Counted from the first letter of the stretch, positions 21,767-30,458 are shown. The stretch is DNA of 35,565 bases from Desulfamplus sp. (GCA_015232935.1 JADFYT010000004.1:1-35565); one strand, 5' to 3'. The notes: generated by a model not told the origin, from the letters alone. Numbers and translations: made by a program.

Positions 21767-22798
21767 TTACTCCTCCGGCTCATAAGGTCTATAAGGAGAG
21801 TTATAAATGGTCTTTGGATCAGAAGATGAATTTTGTGAAGAAGATAATTTTTGTGAATCAGAAGCGTGCAGTTCTTGATATTCTGTTGTCTTTAAATATA
21901 ACGTTTCATCAGGCTCCTGATTCGTTTGATCTCCCCTTAAGCCAAACCGCTCCCTGATCTTGTTGATGGATATAAGAGAGCCTCTTCTTGCTGACGGGGT
22001 AAGAAACGACTTGAGTTTTCTCTCAAGCATTCGGGGATGAAGATCAGCGGCAATCGCAACAGCACCTTCGGTGATTATCTTTTGCAGCATCAGCTCCTTG
22101 ACAGTCCTCTCCTTGATGTTGGCAGAAAAAGGGATAAAAATGAAGTTGGAAAGGATAATGCCGTAAAGGGTTGAGGTCAGTGCAATTGGAACTGTCGCAA
22201 GAATTACGGACGAGTCTCCCACGCCTGCAAGCATTCCAATAAGCCCAACAACACTTCCCACAAGTCCAAAAGCCGGAGCAACATCAGCCATTGTGTGCAG
22301 TATCCTTATCATCTCGTCCCGCCGCATTCTGAAAAAATACATCTCTGCATGGAGTGACTCCCTGATCTGCTCCGGCGAGTAGTTGTCCACAATAAAGCCA
22401 AGTGCCTGCCGCAAAAAAATTATGGTTGTCTCCTCTTCATCATCCTGAAGGGCCATAACTCCTTTAAGTCTTCTCTTTACAGAGAGTTCAAGCAGAATTT
22501 CAACAATAGAATCAGGATCTCTTAGAGCCCGACCATAGGATGTAATCAGTACCTTGGCAAGGATCTCAAGCCTGTCCATGCGATAGCTTAAAATGGTTGC
22601 ACCAAAAGTGCCACCAAGCACAACCGCAAATCCGGAAAGGTTTATGTACATGGCAAGATTGCCGTCAAGAACAAATCCTGTGCAAAATATCATAACGCAT
22701 AGAACAAGCCCCAGAAGGTTTTTATGGCCGTGCTCCCAAAAGGAGTCTCTGTCATTGTCTTTGCTGGTTTTGTTTGATCCTGAAGGAGTCTCTGTCAT
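21767..22798 (-). CDS. motA: Flagellar stator protein MotA (MotA/PomA family)
   Basis: The 343-residue protein has four membrane segments: two near the N-terminus (about 28-72, LLGLVLCVMIFCTGFVL and INLSGFAVVLGGTFGATIL), a large charged cytoplasmic loop, and two around 185-240 (APAFGLVGSVVGLIGMLAG and PIALTSTLYGIILSNFIFIP). The VGSVVGLIGML and ALTSTLYGI motifs are typical of MotA/PomA. With MotB it forms the ion-driven stator. The C-terminal 85 residues are hydrophilic and longer than in E. coli. Order is motB then motA on the minus strand, the reverse of the common order. The start codon lies in a 43-bp duplication. Confidence 0.93.
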   Translation of the reverse strand: MTETPSGSNKTSKDNDRDSFWEHGHKNLLGLVLCVMIFCTGFVLDGNLAMYINLSGFAVVLGGTFGATILSYRMDRLEILAKVLITSYGRALRDPDSIVEILLELSVKRRLKGVMALQDDEEETTIIFLRQALGFIVDNYSPEQIRESLHAEMYFFRMRRDEMIRILHTMADVAPAFGLVGSVVGLIGMLAGVGDSSVILATVPIALTSTLYGIILSNFIFIPFSANIKERTVKELMLQKIITEGAVAIAADLHPRMLERKLKSFLTPSARRGSLISINKIRERFGLRGDQTNQEPDETLYLKTTEYQELHASDSQKLSSSQNSSSDPKTIYNSPYRPYEPEE

Positions 22799-22825
22799 TG
22801 TCCGTGCTGATTTTGTTTGATTTTG
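22741..22825. repeat. 43-bp tandem duplication across the motB-motA junction
   Basis: AGGAGTCTCTGTCATTGTC begins at 22741 and again at 22784. The two units (22741-22783, 22784-22825) are near identical except for a few substitutions. The duplication covers the motA start and the spacer to motB. As 43 is not a multiple of three, the second potential start is out of frame. Confidence 0.85.
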
Positions 22826-23755
22826 TTATCTGTCATATGGGGCTTGTCCTTTTGTGGACAATGGCAATTGAGATACCTTGTACGGCATCTCCTTCATCAA
22901 AAGTATTTCAACCCGCCTGTTGAGAGCCCTGTTTTGGGTAGAGTTGTTGGGAACAACCGGCTGATGCCATGAATGGCCGCTTACAAAAAAACGCTCCTCT
23001 TCAATTCCCTCATCCTCTATCAAAAATCGTGCTACCCTGCATGCCCTGGCTGTGGATAGCTCCCAGTTGGTCGGAAACATCTCGGAGTGGTTGGGAACGC
23101 TGTCTGTGTGGCCTGCCACATTTATTATAAAAGAGTTCTCTTTGAGAACCTGTGCCAACTGCCGAAGTTCCCAGATCGCCTCGGTTTTGAGATCCGCTCT
23201 GCCTGTATCAAAAAAAAGATCGCCTGAAAGGGTGATTCTGATTGCCTTGTCCTTGACCAACTCAACAGAGGTTGACTCCTTGACCCAGATATCCTTGATG
23301 GCTTTTTTTGTTTCATCATATATTTCAGATGGCTTTGTCTCGGTATTCTTTTTCATGATAATGCCTGATCCCGCATCTGAAATATTTTTATGGCCAGGCA
23401 CCTGTCCAAATTCAAGCTCTCTGTTACCAGATTTATAGATATAAAGTACAGCAAAAAATATGAACATTGTCATCATGAGATCAGACCATGATACAGACCA
23501 TCTGAATGTGTTCTCCTGAGCGGCATATGTCAAAAGATCATCGGAAAAAGGATCAAGCGGATCTGAAGAAAAAGAGCCTGAAAAAACGGAATGAGAGCCC
23601 TCTGTTTTTAAAGTTGAGTTATTTAAAGCAGATTCATTTAAGCCTGATTTGTCTGAATATGCTTTCTTCTTGGCCGGATTTTGTGTAACAGAGTTGCTCT
23701 CTTGAGACAAGGTTCCTTTTATGGAGTCAGGCTGTGAGGTTGTGTTCTTTTCCAT
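22826..23755 (-). CDS. motB: Flagellar stator protein MotB
   Basis: From ATG 23755 the product has 309 residues; a TTG at 23773 is an alternative. Residues 1-80 are a hydrophilic extension rich in Ser/Asn/Lys. The single membrane helix (WSVSWSDLMMTMFIFFAVLY) contains the conserved ion-binding Asp in SWSDLMM (residue 92 with this start). The C-terminus is an OmpA-like peptidoglycan-binding domain (FDTGRADLKTEAIWELRQLA, VAGHTDSVPN, LNRRVEILL). It anchors the stator to the cell wall around the flagellar motor. The long N-terminal extension is unusual for MotB. A motA gene follows after 27 bases. Confidence 0.93.
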   Translation of the reverse strand: MEKNTTSQPDSIKGTLSQESNSVTQNPAKKKAYSDKSGLNESALNNSTLKTEGSHSVFSGSFSSDPLDPFSDDLLTYAAQENTFRWSVSWSDLMMTMFIFFAVLYIYKSGNRELEFGQVPGHKNISDAGSGIIMKKNTETKPSEIYDETKKAIKDIWVKESTSVELVKDKAIRITLSGDLFFDTGRADLKTEAIWELRQLAQVLKENSFIINVAGHTDSVPNHSEMFPTNWELSTARACRVARFLIEDEGIEEERFFVSGHSWHQPVVPNNSTQNRALNRRVEILLMKEMPYKVSQLPLSTKGQAPYDR

Positions 23756-24018
23756 TGGACAAAAAATACTCAACAGATGGTTTTTGAATTGATGTCAGAA
23801 GGTACTGGTCGTTGGTTCTTTCAGGTAACGGATATTTGTATTTTATCGGACCACATATCGCACGGGTCTGATCTCAATGCTGTTGAATCAATCTATACTT
23901 CGATCCCTGCCATCCTGATTCATACAGCAGTAAATAACCATTGACAACCATGGTGCTGCAAAAAACAGAACATTATAATTTGCTTGCAAAACAACAGCAC
24001 TCTGATTACATTGGTAAT

Positions 24019-25014
24019 ATGAATACAACAGATAAAAACAAAAAACCAGATAAAACAGACTGGCACCGGCTTTGGGGAATGATGATGTCTCCTTTGTTTG
24101 AAAAACTTGGCTGTGATGTAACAGTTGAAGTTGATCTTTCACTCAAAGTCCAGAAACTTGACATGACTGTAGTAACCAGAACAAAGCCGCTTTGCTTTGA
24201 TGATGTAAACCCTGCATATTATCAGGGCTTTGAAAACCTCAATGACCACAATCTGATATCTTTCAAGTCTTTTAACGAAGTCTTCAACATGGCTGCCATT
24301 GAGGAGTTTTACGGACATTTTACCAATTACAAAAAAATCAGGGAACTTAAAGATCAGGGAAGTATAAACCTGTATGCTGTAACTCACCATTTTCCAAGAG
24401 ATCTGTTTGACCGCTACAGAGGAACCGGTCTTCTTGAGTGTATTCATGAAAACAGGATATATGACCTCAAAGTGTTTACTCCTGTCCGTTTCATTATTAC
24501 CAATGCTTTTGACCATCCGGTTCTGGGGCTTTTTTCAAACAACACGGAACAGATTGTAAAAAGCAGGCATCAACTTGAAAAAGATGGCTGGCTGCTTGCA
24601 AATGTAAGTTCCTATCTTGAGAAACTCTATAAATTTTATTCATTGGAGGGTATAAACATGCCTTATACAAAAGAAATGTTCTTCAGAGACTACTATCCTG
24701 AGAAGTATGAGCAGTTTATGTTGGAACGGAAAAAAGTGCTTGAAGAGGGACTTCAACAGGGCATTCAAAAAGGACTTCAACAGGGCATTCAAAAAGGACT
24801 TCAACAAGGATTTCAAAAAGGACGACAGGAAGGACGACAGGAAGGACGACAGGAAGGACGACAGGAAGGGGAAATGATAGGACGAATCCAGTTACTCCAG
24901 CAAATACTCGGCAAGATTGTCATCACAAAAGAGGAGCTGCTGGAAAAGAACATCAGTGAACTACAGGAGATCTTCAATAATCTTGAGAAGATCTGGAAGA
25001 GTGTTCAAAATTGA
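24019..25014 (+). CDS. Rpn/transposase-like PD-(D/E)XK nuclease-family protein with C-terminal repeats
   Basis: From ATG 24019 the protein has 331 residues; the frame extends upstream to TTG 23941 and ATG 23950. The N-terminal half (SPLFEKLGCDVTVEVDL, then KLDMTVVTR, then LISFKSFNEVF) has the spacing of a PD-(D/E)XK nuclease core: Glu, Asp, and a Lys after a hydrophobic strand. The C-terminal part carries GLQQGIQK units and four GRQEG units, a repetitive tail common in Rpn/YhgA-like and DUF4351-type proteins. Rpn family members are RecA-independent recombination nucleases, but activity here is not shown. It diverges from motB. A TATAAT at 23974-23979 suits a start at 24019. Confidence 0.6.
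   Translation: MNTTDKNKKPDKTDWHRLWGMMMSPLFEKLGCDVTVEVDLSLKVQKLDMTVVTRTKPLCFDDVNPAYYQGFENLNDHNLISFKSFNEVFNMAAIEEFYGHFTNYKKIRELKDQGSINLYAVTHHFPRDLFDRYRGTGLLECIHENRIYDLKVFTPVRFIITNAFDHPVLGLFSNNTEQIVKSRHQLEKDGWLLANVSSYLEKLYKFYSLEGINMPYTKEMFFRDYYPEKYEQFMLERKKVLEEGLQQGIQKGLQQGIQKGLQQGFQKGRQEGRQEGRQEGRQEGEMIGRIQLLQQILGKIVITKEELLEKNISELQEIFNNLEKIWKSVQN
24748..24867 (+). repeat. In-frame tandem repeats (3 x 24 bp, then 4 x 12 bp)
   Basis: Three 24-bp units beginning GGACTTCAACA start at 24748, 24772 and 24796, the first two identical. Four identical 12-bp units GGACGACAGGAA follow from 24820 to 24867. They encode the GLQQGIQK and GRQE tail. Confidence 0.95.
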
Positions 25015-25112
25015 GTTGTCAGACGCACTCATTTTTAATCTGTATAATCCGCACTTTTTACCATAAATCTGTCTTGATCAGGATGCCTCAAAAGGCCAGA
25101 ACCTTCCCCAAA

Positions 25113-25141
25113 TGGCTGGAGCCGGCTGAAGGCTCCAGCCA
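25113..25141. repeat. Strong hairpin downstream of ftsK (REP-like)
   Basis: TGGCTGGAGCC (25113-25123) and GGCTCCAGCCA (25131-25141) form a perfect 11-bp stem with a 7-base loop. There is no T-run on either strand, so it resembles a repetitive extragenic palindrome more than a terminator. CTTCCCC and GGGGAAA flank it as a possible outer stem. Confidence 0.6.
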
Positions 25142-25143
25142 AT

Positions 25144-25245
25144 CTATTTCGCAGCGTCGGGGAAATAGAACTGCATCAGCTCCATGAAATATCTTGTGAT
25201 GATATCTTTCCAGGGATTGTCATAATCATCCTGTTGCTCGATCAT
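25144..25245 (-). pseudogene. 33-codon remnant resembling the N-terminus of an Rpn/DUF4351-type protein
   Basis: ATG at 25245 opens a frame that reads MIEQQDDYDNPWKDIITRYF and continues to FPDAAK before TAG at 25144-25146. The YDNPWKDIITRYFMELMQFYFP pattern resembles the start of proteins annotated as Rpn-family or DUF4351 putative transposases, which normally run 250-320 residues. Here the frame ends after 33 codons, directly at the hairpin 25113-25141. The gene looks truncated by that element. It could also be a genuine small protein. Confidence 0.5.
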
Positions 25246-25257
25246 CTGGATTTTTCC

Positions 25258-27996
25258 TCAATATTCAATATTTTCCACAATCACTCTTCTGGGCTTGACC
25301 CCGTCCGAGGGTCCTACAATACCTCTTTTTTCCATTATATCAATGATTCTGGCAGCCCTGTTGTATCCCACCCTGAGTGCCCGCTGAATACCTGAAATGG
25401 ATGCCTGTTTTGTTGTCACAACAAAATCCAGAGCTTCATTGTATTTGTCATCATAATCATCATCCATCCCACCATCCTGCTGGGGCTCTTCATCATTCTC
25501 TGTAATCACGTCAAGAACATATTCAGGTTTTCCCTGAGATTTTAAAAATGTGGTGATATCCATAAGTTCATTTTCTGAGAGATATGTGCCGTGAACTCTT
25601 GTAAGCCTTGCTGTACCAGGTGGAACAAATAGCATGTCCCCGTTGCCAAGAAGCGTCTCGGCTCCATTGGAGTCAATAATTGTTCTGGAATCAGTTTTTG
25701 AGGAGACCTGAAATGATATTCGGGTGGGGAAATTTGCCTTTATAATGCCGGTCAGTACATCCACCGAGGGTCTTTGTGTCGCAAGAATCAGGTGAATACC
25801 GGCAGCTCTTGCCATCTGTGCGAGTCGTGCCAATGAGAACTCGATATCTCTGGATGCGGTCATCATAAGATCTGCAAGCTCATCAATTATTACAACAATG
25901 AATGGCAGATGTTCAGCCTCTTCTGAATCCTGGTTTTCCAAAACCGTATTTTTGATTTTCTGGTTGTACTGTTCAATGTGCCTTACCTGTGATTTGGCAA
26001 GAAGCGAGTAGCGGCGATCCATCTCCCTGACCATCCACTGAAGTGCGATTGTTGCCTTTTTCATATCAGTGATTACCGGAGTCAGAAGGTGCGGAATGTC
26101 ATTGTAAAATGAAAGTTCTATGCGTTTGGGATCAACCATGAGGAATCTTACCTCCTCAGGCGTTGATTTATACAAAATGCTTGTGATCATTGCGTTGAGA
26201 CCGACACTCTTTCCCGTACCGGTTGCCCCGGCTATAAGAAGATGCGGCATCTTGTCAAGTTCCACCACCACCGGATTGCCGATAATGTCTTTGCCAAGAC
26301 AGATTGGAACCTTTGATTTTGTATTAATAAAGTCATCAGAGTTCACAATATCAATAAAAGGAACCAGGCTCTTTTTGATGTTGGGAATCTCGATCCCCAT
26401 AACATCCTTGCCTGGAATCGGAGCCACAATTCTGATGCTGAAGGCACTCAATGCAAGTGCAAGGTCATCAGCAAGGTTTACTATCTTGCTGATTTTTATT
26501 CCGGGTTCTGGCCTGTATTCAAATGTTGTGATTACAGGGCCTGGCGAAACACCCATAACCTCGCCCTTTATGCCGAAATATCCAAGTTTCTTTTCAAGCA
26601 GCTCTGCATCCCTTCTTATGCTGTGGTGATCAACTTCTGTTTTCTTGCTGGTATTTTTTAAAAAAGAGAGGTTCGGGAGCTGAAACTCACCTTTACGGTA
26701 AACCTTGGGCTTCTGGATATGATTTTTATGTTCCGGTCTGTTTATGATGTAGGCAGGTTCTGCTTGCTCAACAGGCGGTTCGGTCGGAATATCAGACGAG
26801 GTATTTACAGCATCGGCAGGTGGAGCCTGTGCCGCAGATGCGGTCTGAACAGCAGATGTTGTCAGTGGCTGGGCAACAGGTGGTGATTGGGCAACAGGTG
26901 ATGGTTGGGCAACAGATGGAGGTTGTACAACAGTGATTGATGGATCTGGATTTATCTGAATAAATGGCAGATCAGTATCAACTATTATTGAGGGTAAGGG
27001 TAGCGGCGGTATAACAGAGACCTGGAGTGCGGGTATCTCAGGTTCCTCTTTTGTTTCATTTATGTGAAAATCTTTTTGGATATCTGTTGTAATAATTGGA
27101 TTCTCGTTCCTGGTTGTACCTGACAGGGAATCAGCGTTATCAGGAGTACTTTGAGACTCGCTTACTGCCCCTGTTATTTTTTCCATAGCCTTTCTTTTCA
27201 TAGCAAGATATGAATGCCTTAATTTCCAGTTGGCAATACTGGATCTGCTGGTCAGAGAGTTGTCAGAAGATGCCTCCGCTTCCATTGGTTTCGGATCAGT
27301 CTCTACTGGTGCAGGCTCGGTTTCTGCTGGTGCGGGCTCGGTTTTCATTTGTATGTATGCGTATTCAGTCTGCACAGGTAATGGTTGTGCCGGAACTGAT
27401 TCTGTTGATACAGGCATGGACTCTATTGGTGCAGGAGACCTATATTCTGTCTGTACCACAGGCGTGGATTCAGTTGAAACAGTCGCGATGTCGCCTGCTG
27501 TCATGAAAGAAGGCGACATGGTTGACTCAGGAACATAGCCAGATTCAGGGGATAAAGTAACAGAAGCATGTCCAGGGGATGCAGGAACAGAATCAGGTTC
27601 AGGGGATACCGTAACAGAGTCAGGTTCAGGGGGTACAGGAACTTGATCTGTAATCACGGCATCGGTTTGAGGTGAATTCTGGGATAAAACAGTTGCTGAT
27701 TCAAGTTTTCTGTTTATGGATTCAATTTTTTCAGTGAGGCTTTTGTATTTATCTTCAAGCTGTATGTACTTTTCGCAAAGATTTAGATTGGTCAGAAGCA
27801 GTCGGGCATATTGACCTGATTTTTCTCTTCTGGAGCTGGTTTTTTTATCAACCTTGTCTATTTCGCTGATCATCAGGCTGACAATACGTTCTGCATTGTC
27901 AAGCAGGGCACTGCCCTCTATTTTAAACTTGTAGTGGCCAAAAGTGGTTTTTATCGTCAATACATCTTTGTTGAGGCTATAACTGTTGTTTTTCAC
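25258..27996 (-). CDS. ftsK: FtsK/SpoIIIE DNA translocase without membrane helices, ZapA-like N-terminus
   Basis: The 912-residue protein has no transmembrane segment, unlike standard FtsK with four. Residues about 10-100 (DVLTIKTTFGHYKFKIEGSA, then LLTNLNLCEKYIQLEDKYK) resemble a ZapA domain followed by its coiled coil. A long Pro/Ser/Thr/Val/Glu-rich linker with PVAQ- and APAE-type repeats follows (to about 440). Then come the FtsK motor domains: Walker A GATGTGKS (about 585-592), Walker B VVIIDELADLM (about 700), and a C-terminal gamma winged helix (ISGIQRALRVGYNRAARIID) that reads KOPS-type sequences. It should pump DNA during segregation at division, recruited perhaps by the ZapA-like part instead of a membrane anchor. 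It lies 99 bases downstream of the sigma-54 regulator gene. Confidence 0.88.
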   Translation of the reverse strand: MKNNSYSLNKDVLTIKTTFGHYKFKIEGSALLDNAERIVSLMISEIDKVDKKTSSRREKSGQYARLLLTNLNLCEKYIQLEDKYKSLTEKIESINRKLESATVLSQNSPQTDAVITDQVPVPPEPDSVTVSPEPDSVPASPGHASVTLSPESGYVPESTMSPSFMTAGDIATVSTESTPVVQTEYRSPAPIESMPVSTESVPAQPLPVQTEYAYIQMKTEPAPAETEPAPVETDPKPMEAEASSDNSLTSRSSIANWKLRHSYLAMKRKAMEKITGAVSESQSTPDNADSLSGTTRNENPIITTDIQKDFHINETKEEPEIPALQVSVIPPLPLPSIIVDTDLPFIQINPDPSITVVQPPSVAQPSPVAQSPPVAQPLTTSAVQTASAAQAPPADAVNTSSDIPTEPPVEQAEPAYIINRPEHKNHIQKPKVYRKGEFQLPNLSFLKNTSKKTEVDHHSIRRDAELLEKKLGYFGIKGEVMGVSPGPVITTFEYRPEPGIKISKIVNLADDLALALSAFSIRIVAPIPGKDVMGIEIPNIKKSLVPFIDIVNSDDFINTKSKVPICLGKDIIGNPVVVELDKMPHLLIAGATGTGKSVGLNAMITSILYKSTPEEVRFLMVDPKRIELSFYNDIPHLLTPVITDMKKATIALQWMVREMDRRYSLLAKSQVRHIEQYNQKIKNTVLENQDSEEAEHLPFIVVIIDELADLMMTASRDIEFSLARLAQMARAAGIHLILATQRPSVDVLTGIIKANFPTRISFQVSSKTDSRTIIDSNGAETLLGNGDMLFVPPGTARLTRVHGTYLSENELMDITTFLKSQGKPEYVLDVITENDEEPQQDGGMDDDYDDKYNEALDFVVTTKQASISGIQRALRVGYNRAARIIDIMEKRGIVGPSDGVKPRRVIVENIEY

Positions 27997-28021
27997 AATA
28001 CCATACCATCTGATTTTTTAG

Positions 28022-28037
28022 ATTAATAATTATTAAT
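28022..28037. promoter_or_regulatory. 16-bp perfect palindrome upstream of ftsK
   Basis: ATTAATAATTATTAAT is fully self-complementary and lies 26 bases before the ftsK start (minus strand). It may be an AT-rich operator or promoter part. Confidence 0.35.
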
Positions 28038-28095
28038 GGGGAAACAGAGGATAAAAAGCCAAGGCTAAAAGAGAGGAGTTCTTGTTTTGTCGCAG

Positions 28096-29529
28096 CTATT
28101 TGTAATCCTTTGGCTGAATATCATATTTTTTTATTTTGTAATTGATTGCTCGTCTGCTTATGTCCAAAAGCTCGGCTGCTTTTTTCTGGACACCTCTGGA
28201 TTCTTTAAGAGCCCTTATTATTGTATTCTTTTCGCTGTCTTCAATCGAAAAACCGGTTTCACCTTCCCTGGACAGCCTGTAATCCAGGATACTACTTTTT
28301 TGGTCAGCTCCATTCTGTTTTCTTGATTTTTGATTGTTGCCTAACTGCAGATCCCACGGCTGCATGATATCGTTTTTGCAAAGCACAATGCCGGCTTCCA
28401 GGGCATTTCTTAACTCTCTTATATTGCCAGGCCAGTCGTGCTCTTCCATAAGCTTAATTGTGGCATCAGTAAATCCAGCTTTGGGAAGATTATGTTCTTT
28501 GGTGTATCTATCTACAAAAAACTTTGCAAAATCGGCAATCTCCTCTTTTCTCTCCCTAAGCGGAGGTATTTGAAGCGTCACCACCTTCAGCCGGTAGTAG
28601 AGATCCTGACGAAAGGTGCCAGCTTCGATATCAGCACTCAGATCCGCATTGGTGGCTGATATTATTCGGCAGTCAACAATTTTTTCATGGACAGAACCGA
28701 CCTGGCGGATAGTTTTATCCTCAAGAAAACGTAAAAGCCTGCACTGCATCTCATGTGAAATATTGCCTATCTCGTCAAGAAACAGGGTACCTTTATCAGC
28801 AGTCTCTATAAGTCCTTTTTTATCCTTGACAGCATTTGTAAAAGAACCTTTCAGGTGGCCAAACAGTTCGCTTTCCAGAATTCCGGCTGGTGTGGAGCCG
28901 CAATCGACAACCACATAAGGCTTGTCTCTTCTTGAACTGTTACGGTAGATCGCTCTTGCAATCCACTCTTTTCCAACTCCGCTCTCTCCCAGAATCATTA
29001 CATTGACATTCGTGGCCGCAACTTTTCTTATCATGCGGTAAAGTTCCTGCATGGCAGGAGTTTTGCCCCAGTAAAATTCATCTTCAAACACCAGTGTTTC
29101 ATGTGAAGGCATTGCTCCTGAATCAATATTTCTGTTTTCAGAGAAAAGTACCCCTTGTTGTCTGGCTCCAAGTACCTGATGAATCTTGTTTATAAGCTCT
29201 CTTCCGTCAAAAGGCTTGGATATATAGTCAACAGCTCCCTGTTTGATGGCATGGACAGCATCTGGTATTGTGCCATATGCTGTTAAAAAGATGACCGGAA
29301 GGTCAGGCATTGTCTTTTGTATGTCAAGAAAAAGATCCATTCCGCTTGTGACCGGCATTTTCATATCTGAAATCAGCAGATCAACATGCTCGGATTCCAG
29401 TATCTGCATGGCGGTCAGTGCGTCTGGTGCCTTGAATACATTAAAACCGGATGCGCTTAGCCTCGCATCAAGAACTTCAAGAATATTGGGATCATCGTCA
29501 ACAATGAGTATCTTGCATCCCTTTGTCAT
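28096..29529 (-). CDS. NtrC-family response regulator (QseF/GlrR-like) with altered GAFTGA motif
   Basis: The 477-residue protein has a receiver domain (acidic Asp11-13, phospho-acceptor Asp55, Lys105), a sigma-54-interacting AAA+ domain (Walker A GESGVGKE at 181-188, Walker B TLFLDEIG) and a Fis-type helix-turn-helix (about 437-475, KKAAELLDISRRAINYKIKK). The GAFTGA loop that contacts sigma-54 reads GSFTNA (228-233). Changes in this loop often impair sigma-54 contact, so the protein may activate atypically. The first codons overlap the stop of the lipoprotein gene (ATGA). With the upstream kinase and lipoprotein it reproduces the gene layout of qseE-qseG-qseF (glrK-yfhG-glrR). Confidence 0.93.
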   Translation of the reverse strand: MTKGCKILIVDDDPNILEVLDARLSASGFNVFKAPDALTAMQILESEHVDLLISDMKMPVTSGMDLFLDIQKTMPDLPVIFLTAYGTIPDAVHAIKQGAVDYISKPFDGRELINKIHQVLGARQQGVLFSENRNIDSGAMPSHETLVFEDEFYWGKTPAMQELYRMIRKVAATNVNVMILGESGVGKEWIARAIYRNSSRRDKPYVVVDCGSTPAGILESELFGHLKGSFTNAVKDKKGLIETADKGTLFLDEIGNISHEMQCRLLRFLEDKTIRQVGSVHEKIVDCRIISATNADLSADIEAGTFRQDLYYRLKVVTLQIPPLRERKEEIADFAKFFVDRYTKEHNLPKAGFTDATIKLMEEHDWPGNIRELRNALEAGIVLCKNDIMQPWDLQLGNNQKSRKQNGADQKSSILDYRLSREGETGFSIEDSEKNTIIRALKESRGVQKKAAELLDISRRAINYKIKKYDIQPKDYK

Positions 29530-30371
29530 TGGGTTTTCCTCTTGTGCTGAAGTTTGCGGTCAATACTTTCAAGTTCAGATATCTGATGTTTAAGGGTCTT
29601 TATGGTTTTTTGCATCTCTTCTTTTTCTTTTGTCTCTTTTTTGAATATGGCATTGAGAAGTTTAATTTTTTCATTCTGTTTTTTAACAAGACTGTTGAGC
29701 GTTTTTATTTTTCCTTCCTGCTCTCTTAGCAGGCGGTCAAGCCTTGAGTTCATCTGGTTTGTCTCTTTTACAATGGAATCTATCTCCTGTGCTTCATGCA
29801 TATCACTGATAAGATTAAATCCCTTAAAGTCATCATCATCATCATCTTTATTTTTATATTTAAGAAGATCTGTACTCTTGATAAGAGCCTTTATGACAAG
29901 CTGGGGATTTTCATAGTACATGGGAATTTTTTGGGAGGCTTTCCAGTGCATCAGCATCTCTGCTGCCTCAATAAATTCAGCGTCACTCTCTGCTGTTATC
30001 AGTTTGGTACAGGCAAGATTGTAAAGAGCGGTGTTTTTGTTCCGTCTGTTTGTGCTGCTGCTTATGACCTTGCTGAACATGTCCTGTGCGATCTTGTAGT
30101 TTCCCTGCATAAAAGCATCTTCACCTGCCTCCATAATCTTTTTGTCAGACTTGAGTTCATTTAGTGGCTTTAAAACAGAGCATCCTGTAGCAGCAAATGC
30201 TAATAACATCAATATTCCAATGGCAGTAAACTTTGTGGCAGCAAGTTTTAATGACGGCAATATAAAACACTGAACAAAATAAATATCCTTTTTTGTTCTT
30301 GCTACTTGATTGTTCAGTAATTTCAATTCGTTAATAATAATTGCAGCGAAGCTGCCCGTGTTCTTGATCAT
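29526..30371 (-). CDS. QseG-like lipoprotein with coiled-coil C-terminus
   Basis: The 281-residue product has a lipobox LAFAATGC with Cys64, preceded by a hydrophobic stretch, so it is predicted to be a lipoprotein. The N-terminal part before the signal is unusually long (about 40 residues), and the true start may be an alternative codon near 30260. Residues 80-180 look like TPR-type helices (QGNYKIAQDMFSKVI, TALYNLACTKLI). Residues 205-275 are a coiled coil. Its place between a QseE-like kinase and a QseF-like regulator resembles E. coli qseG (yfhG), an outer-membrane lipoprotein that modulates the kinase. Homology of sequence is weak by eye, so the name rests on context. Confidence 0.75.
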   Translation of the reverse strand: MIKNTGSFAAIIINELKLLNNQVARTKKDIYFVQCFILPSLKLAATKFTAIGILMLLAFAATGCSVLKPLNELKSDKKIMEAGEDAFMQGNYKIAQDMFSKVISSSTNRRNKNTALYNLACTKLITAESDAEFIEAAEMLMHWKASQKIPMYYENPQLVIKALIKSTDLLKYKNKDDDDDDFKGFNLISDMHEAQEIDSIVKETNQMNSRLDRLLREQEGKIKTLNSLVKKQNEKIKLLNAIFKKETKEKEEMQKTIKTLKHQISELESIDRKLQHKRKTQ

Positions 30372-30458
30372 CTTTGAATTACCTGTCTTGACTGTGAAAA
30401 TGCATTCTTGTTTTTATGATTTTGAGTAGGCTTCAAAAAACGGCCATGCCAGTTTGAT

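Noticed and set aside
21767-23755. ExbB/ExbD or TolQ/TolR instead of MotA/MotB
   Set aside because: The second protein has a full OmpA-like peptidoglycan-binding domain and the SWSDLM helix of MotB, and the first has four helices with MotA motifs.
23941-23979. TTGACA ... TATAAT promoter for the Rpn-like gene
   Set aside because: The spacer is 27 bases, too long for a sigma-70 promoter. TATAAT alone was used only as weak support for the start at 24019.
26120-26629. 169-codon open frame antisense to ftsK
   Set aside because: It lies opposite the conserved FtsK motor and has no ribosome-binding site or domain.
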